Of a stretch of DNA of 6,455 nucleotides, positions 5,227 to 6,455 are shown piece after piece; position 1 is the stretch's first letter, and each line of letters begins with the position of its first letter. Both the position numbers and the translations under genes were made by a program. The notes beneath the pieces are model-generated. The model saw nothing but the letters and a program-made list of their open reading frames with translations, searched no databases and was not told the origin of the DNA. The stretch is from an uncultured Pseudomonadota bacterium (lineage in GTDB: Bacteria > Myxococcota_A > Polyangia > HGW-17), in the NCBI GenBank assembly GCA_938004375.1, contig CALKWH010000225.1, positions 1-6,455 of the forward strand, given 5' to 3'.

Positions 5227-6141
5227 ATGAAGTCTTTACGTATTCTGTTCTCTGTCATGTTCGTGATGTCCCTCGCCACCGCCTGCGACGACGACAAGAA
5301 GACCACCAAGAACGAGATCTGCAACAACGGGGCTGACGACGATGGAGACGGCCTTCAGGACTGCGACGACTCCGACTGCTTCAGCAACGCCGCCTGCGCC
5401 GCCAACAACGTCAACAACGCCAACAACGTCAACAACGTCAACAACCTCAACAACGTGACCAACCCCGAGACCAACTGCGTCAACGGCCAGGACGACGACG
5501 GCGACGGCGCCACGGACTGCAACGACAGCGACTGCGTGAACGACGCCGCCTGTCAGATCGCCACCTGCACGGAAGACAATATTTTTTATGACAGCCCGCA
5601 GTCCTGTCAGACCGACTACACCTGCGGCCTGAACCAGCAGGGTCAGCCCACCTGCCTGCCCGACGAGGATTTCGCCGGTGGCACGTTCTACGGCGCTTGC
5701 GGCGCCAACGGCGAGTGCCCCAAGGGTTCCGGCTGCTTCAACATCGAAGGTGGGATGTGCGCCCCTTACTGCAGCGACGCGCACCTGACCTGCCCGGCCG
5801 GTGGCGCCTGCTATTACGGCATCGAAGGTTCGGAGACCCTCGGCCTCTGCGGTCCCACCGACGACTGCGATCCCATCGCGGGTACGGGCTGCGCGAACGC
5901 CGCTGACGGCTGCTTCTTCGTCGGCGTCGCCGACTCCGGCCTGTGCGAGCCCAACGGTACTGCTGCCACGGGCGACACCTGCTCTGCTTTCGGTCAGTGC
6001 GTCGCCGGCACCGCCTGCTTCAACCTCGGCCAGGGATATGTTTGTGTTGAGCTCTGCGACGCTGCCAACACCTGCACTACCGGCTCCTGCCAGGGTATGG
6101 GCCAGAACGGCCTCCCGGCCGGCGTCGGCATCTGCATGTAG
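5227..6141 (+). CDS. Cysteine-rich lipoprotein with two Asp/Cys motifs and an Asn-Asn-Val linker
   Basis: The gene encodes 304 residues. It has a lipoprotein signal (MKSLR, hydrophobic core, SLATAC) with the lipidated Cys at residue 20, then DDDKK. In E. coli Asp at +2 would keep a lipoprotein in the inner membrane, but sorting rules in this lineage may differ. Two copies of the Asp/Cys motif lie at residues 32-51 and 84-103, each with C-x-N-G-x-DDDGDG-x-x-DC-x-DSDC, and each is followed by a further Cys in AAC. Between them residues 60-77 are six Asn-Asn-Val/Ala/Leu triplets. The rest is Cys-rich in C-x(2-8)-C spacing (GECPKGSGC, TCPAGGAC and similar), with 32 cysteines besides the lipobox one, an even number suited to disulfides. 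The Asp loops could bind calcium (inference). No catalytic motif is seen. Promoter, hairpin and AAGGAGG all support this start. It shares style with the lipoprotein at 1211-2122 but is a separate transcription unit. Confidence 0.93.
   Translation: MKSLRILFSVMFVMSLATACDDDKKTTKNEICNNGADDDGDGLQDCDDSDCFSNAACAANNVNNANNVNNVNNLNNVTNPETNCVNGQDDDGDGATDCNDSDCVNDAACQIATCTEDNIFYDSPQSCQTDYTCGLNQQGQPTCLPDEDFAGGTFYGACGANGECPKGSGCFNIEGGMCAPYCSDAHLTCPAGGACYYGIEGSETLGLCGPTDDCDPIAGTGCANAADGCFFVGVADSGLCEPNGTAATGDTCSAFGQCVAGTACFNLGQGYVCVELCDAANTCTTGSCQGMGQNGLPAGVGICM
5404..5457 (+). repeat. Six 9-bp in-frame repeats coding Asn-Asn-(Val/Ala/Leu)
   Basis: Six consecutive units of AACAACGTC or near variants (GCC, CTC, GTG as the third codon) code NNVNNANNVNNVNNLNNV. 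All twelve Asn codons are AAC, while the third codon of the unit varies at first and third bases. The tract is a spacer between the two Asp/Cys motifs, and its unit count is likely to vary between strains by slippage. Confidence 0.95.
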
Positions 6142-6266
6142 CCCACATCCCGCTCCGCGCTCCCCTCGTTTCCCCTGACAAATAAGGCAAATTCCGGACC
6201 GCACGGTTTCCCTTGCATTGAACCGGTGGGTCTAGTACTTCTTGGCGCCAGGGAGGTATCAGCACC

Positions 6267-6410
6267 ATGTCCATCCACCTGTCCCAGCGCGCCCTCGACA
6301 TCCCGCCGTCCCCCATCCGCAAGCTTTTGCCCTTCGAGCTCGAGGCCAAGAAGCGCGGCACCAATGTATACAAACTCAACATCGGCCAGCCGGACATCCC
6401 CACGCCCGAA
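6267..6410 (+). CDS. PLP-dependent aminotransferase (class I/II), first 48 codons only
   Basis: Fold type I aminotransferases use pyridoxal phosphate to move an amino group between an amino acid and a 2-oxo acid. Only the N-terminus is present: [20 protein letters not shown], then an ELEAKKRG helix, then [15 protein letters not shown]. The SPIRKL and [11 protein letters not shown] blocks are characteristic of the aspartate/aromatic aminotransferase-like group, where the GQPD/GEPD loop lies near the substrate site. The PLP lysine and other catalytic residues are beyond the end. AGGGAGG (6250-6256) lies ten bases before the ATG. The frame runs on without a stop into adapter sequence, where it would read [11 protein letters not shown], and these residues are not part of the protein. 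Substrate cannot be assigned. The gene follows the lipoprotein on the same strand after 125 bases without a clear terminator or promoter. Confidence 0.9.
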
Positions 6411-6455
6411 GATCGGAAGAGCACACGTCTGAACTCCAGTCACCGAATACGATCT
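6410..6455 (+). other. Illumina TruSeq adapter with 8-base index (sequencing artefact)
   Basis: From 6410 the sequence is the standard read-1 adapter: it starts AGATCGGAAGAGC and ends GAACTCCAGTCAC at 6443. Eight bases CGAATACG (6444-6451) follow in the index position, then ATCT, the start of the adapter part after the index. The A at 6410 may be genomic or adapter. This is library sequence assembled into the contig end, so genome sequence stops at 6409 or 6410. Confidence 0.98.

Noticed and set aside
5236..6204. Minus-strand 322-codon frame rich in Val, Gly and Ala
   Set aside because: It is the antisense of the AAC/GAC/GTC-rich lipoprotein gene. Its VVDVVDVVGVV runs mirror the Asn-Asn-Val repeat, and the plus strand has lipobox, promoter and ribosome site.
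6142..6266. Terminator or promoter between the second lipoprotein and the aminotransferase
   Set aside because: No stem with T-run is present. TTGCAT at 6213-6218 lacks a credible -10 at suitable spacing, and a five-pair inverted repeat with a 12-base loop is too weak to call.
5994..6443. Minus-strand 149-codon frame starting [12 protein letters not shown]
   Set aside because: Its start codon and first residues are adapter sequence, and the rest is antisense to the lipoprotein and aminotransferase genes.
1..6455. CRISPR array, insertion sequence, phage or defence system
   Set aside because: No spaced repeat array, transposase, integrase, terminal inverted repeats or defence-type domains are visible. 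The only repeats are two short tandem duplications and a codon-level repeat.

Overview
This is a high-GC window with dense, strongly GC3-biased genes. Two secreted lipoproteins carry the Cys/Asp-rich signature C-x-N-G-x-D-D-D-G-D-G-x-x-D-C-x-D-x-D-C, one with an Asn-Asn-Val repeat linker. From general knowledge this style of lipoprotein is common in the former Deltaproteobacteria (Myxococcota, Bradymonadota and relatives), so I infer a free-living Gram-negative of that kind. The assignment is inferential because the window holds no 16S rRNA or other taxonomic marker. The last 46 bases are Illumina library adapter rather than genome, so this is an untrimmed contig end.

Layout, left to right. 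(1) Positions 2-472, plus strand: the C-terminal part of a GT4-type glycosyltransferase, cut by the left edge. (2) Positions 476-2122, minus strand: a two-gene unit with a Cys-rich lipoprotein (1211-2122) upstream of a small predicted outer-membrane beta-barrel protein (476-1183). A good sigma70-like promoter lies at 2173-2201, and a tandem 14-bp repeat abuts its -35 box. (3) Positions 2301-2693, plus strand: a probable small gene of unknown function, recognised mainly by codon bias. (4) Positions 2727-5060, minus strand: recG, a complete ATP-dependent branch-migration helicase with an N-terminal extension. A perfect tandem 21-bp repeat forming hairpins sits at its 3' end, where it converges with gene 3. 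(5) Positions 5227-6141, plus strand: a second Cys-rich lipoprotein with two copies of the Asp/Cys motif. It has a promoter with a consensus -35 box, a GC-rich leader hairpin and a near-perfect ribosome binding site. (6) Positions 6267-6410, plus strand: the first 48 codons of a class I/II PLP-dependent aminotransferase, interrupted by adapter from 6410.

The genes do not form one pathway. RecG is housekeeping DNA repair, the aminotransferase is amino-acid metabolism, the glycosyltransferase probably works on envelope polysaccharide, and the two lipoproteins plus the barrel protein are envelope proteins. I see no mobile element, CRISPR array, RNA gene or defence system. The least explained parts are the small plus-strand gene, the two lipoproteins of shared style on either side of recG, and the two short tandem repeats in the intergenic regions.
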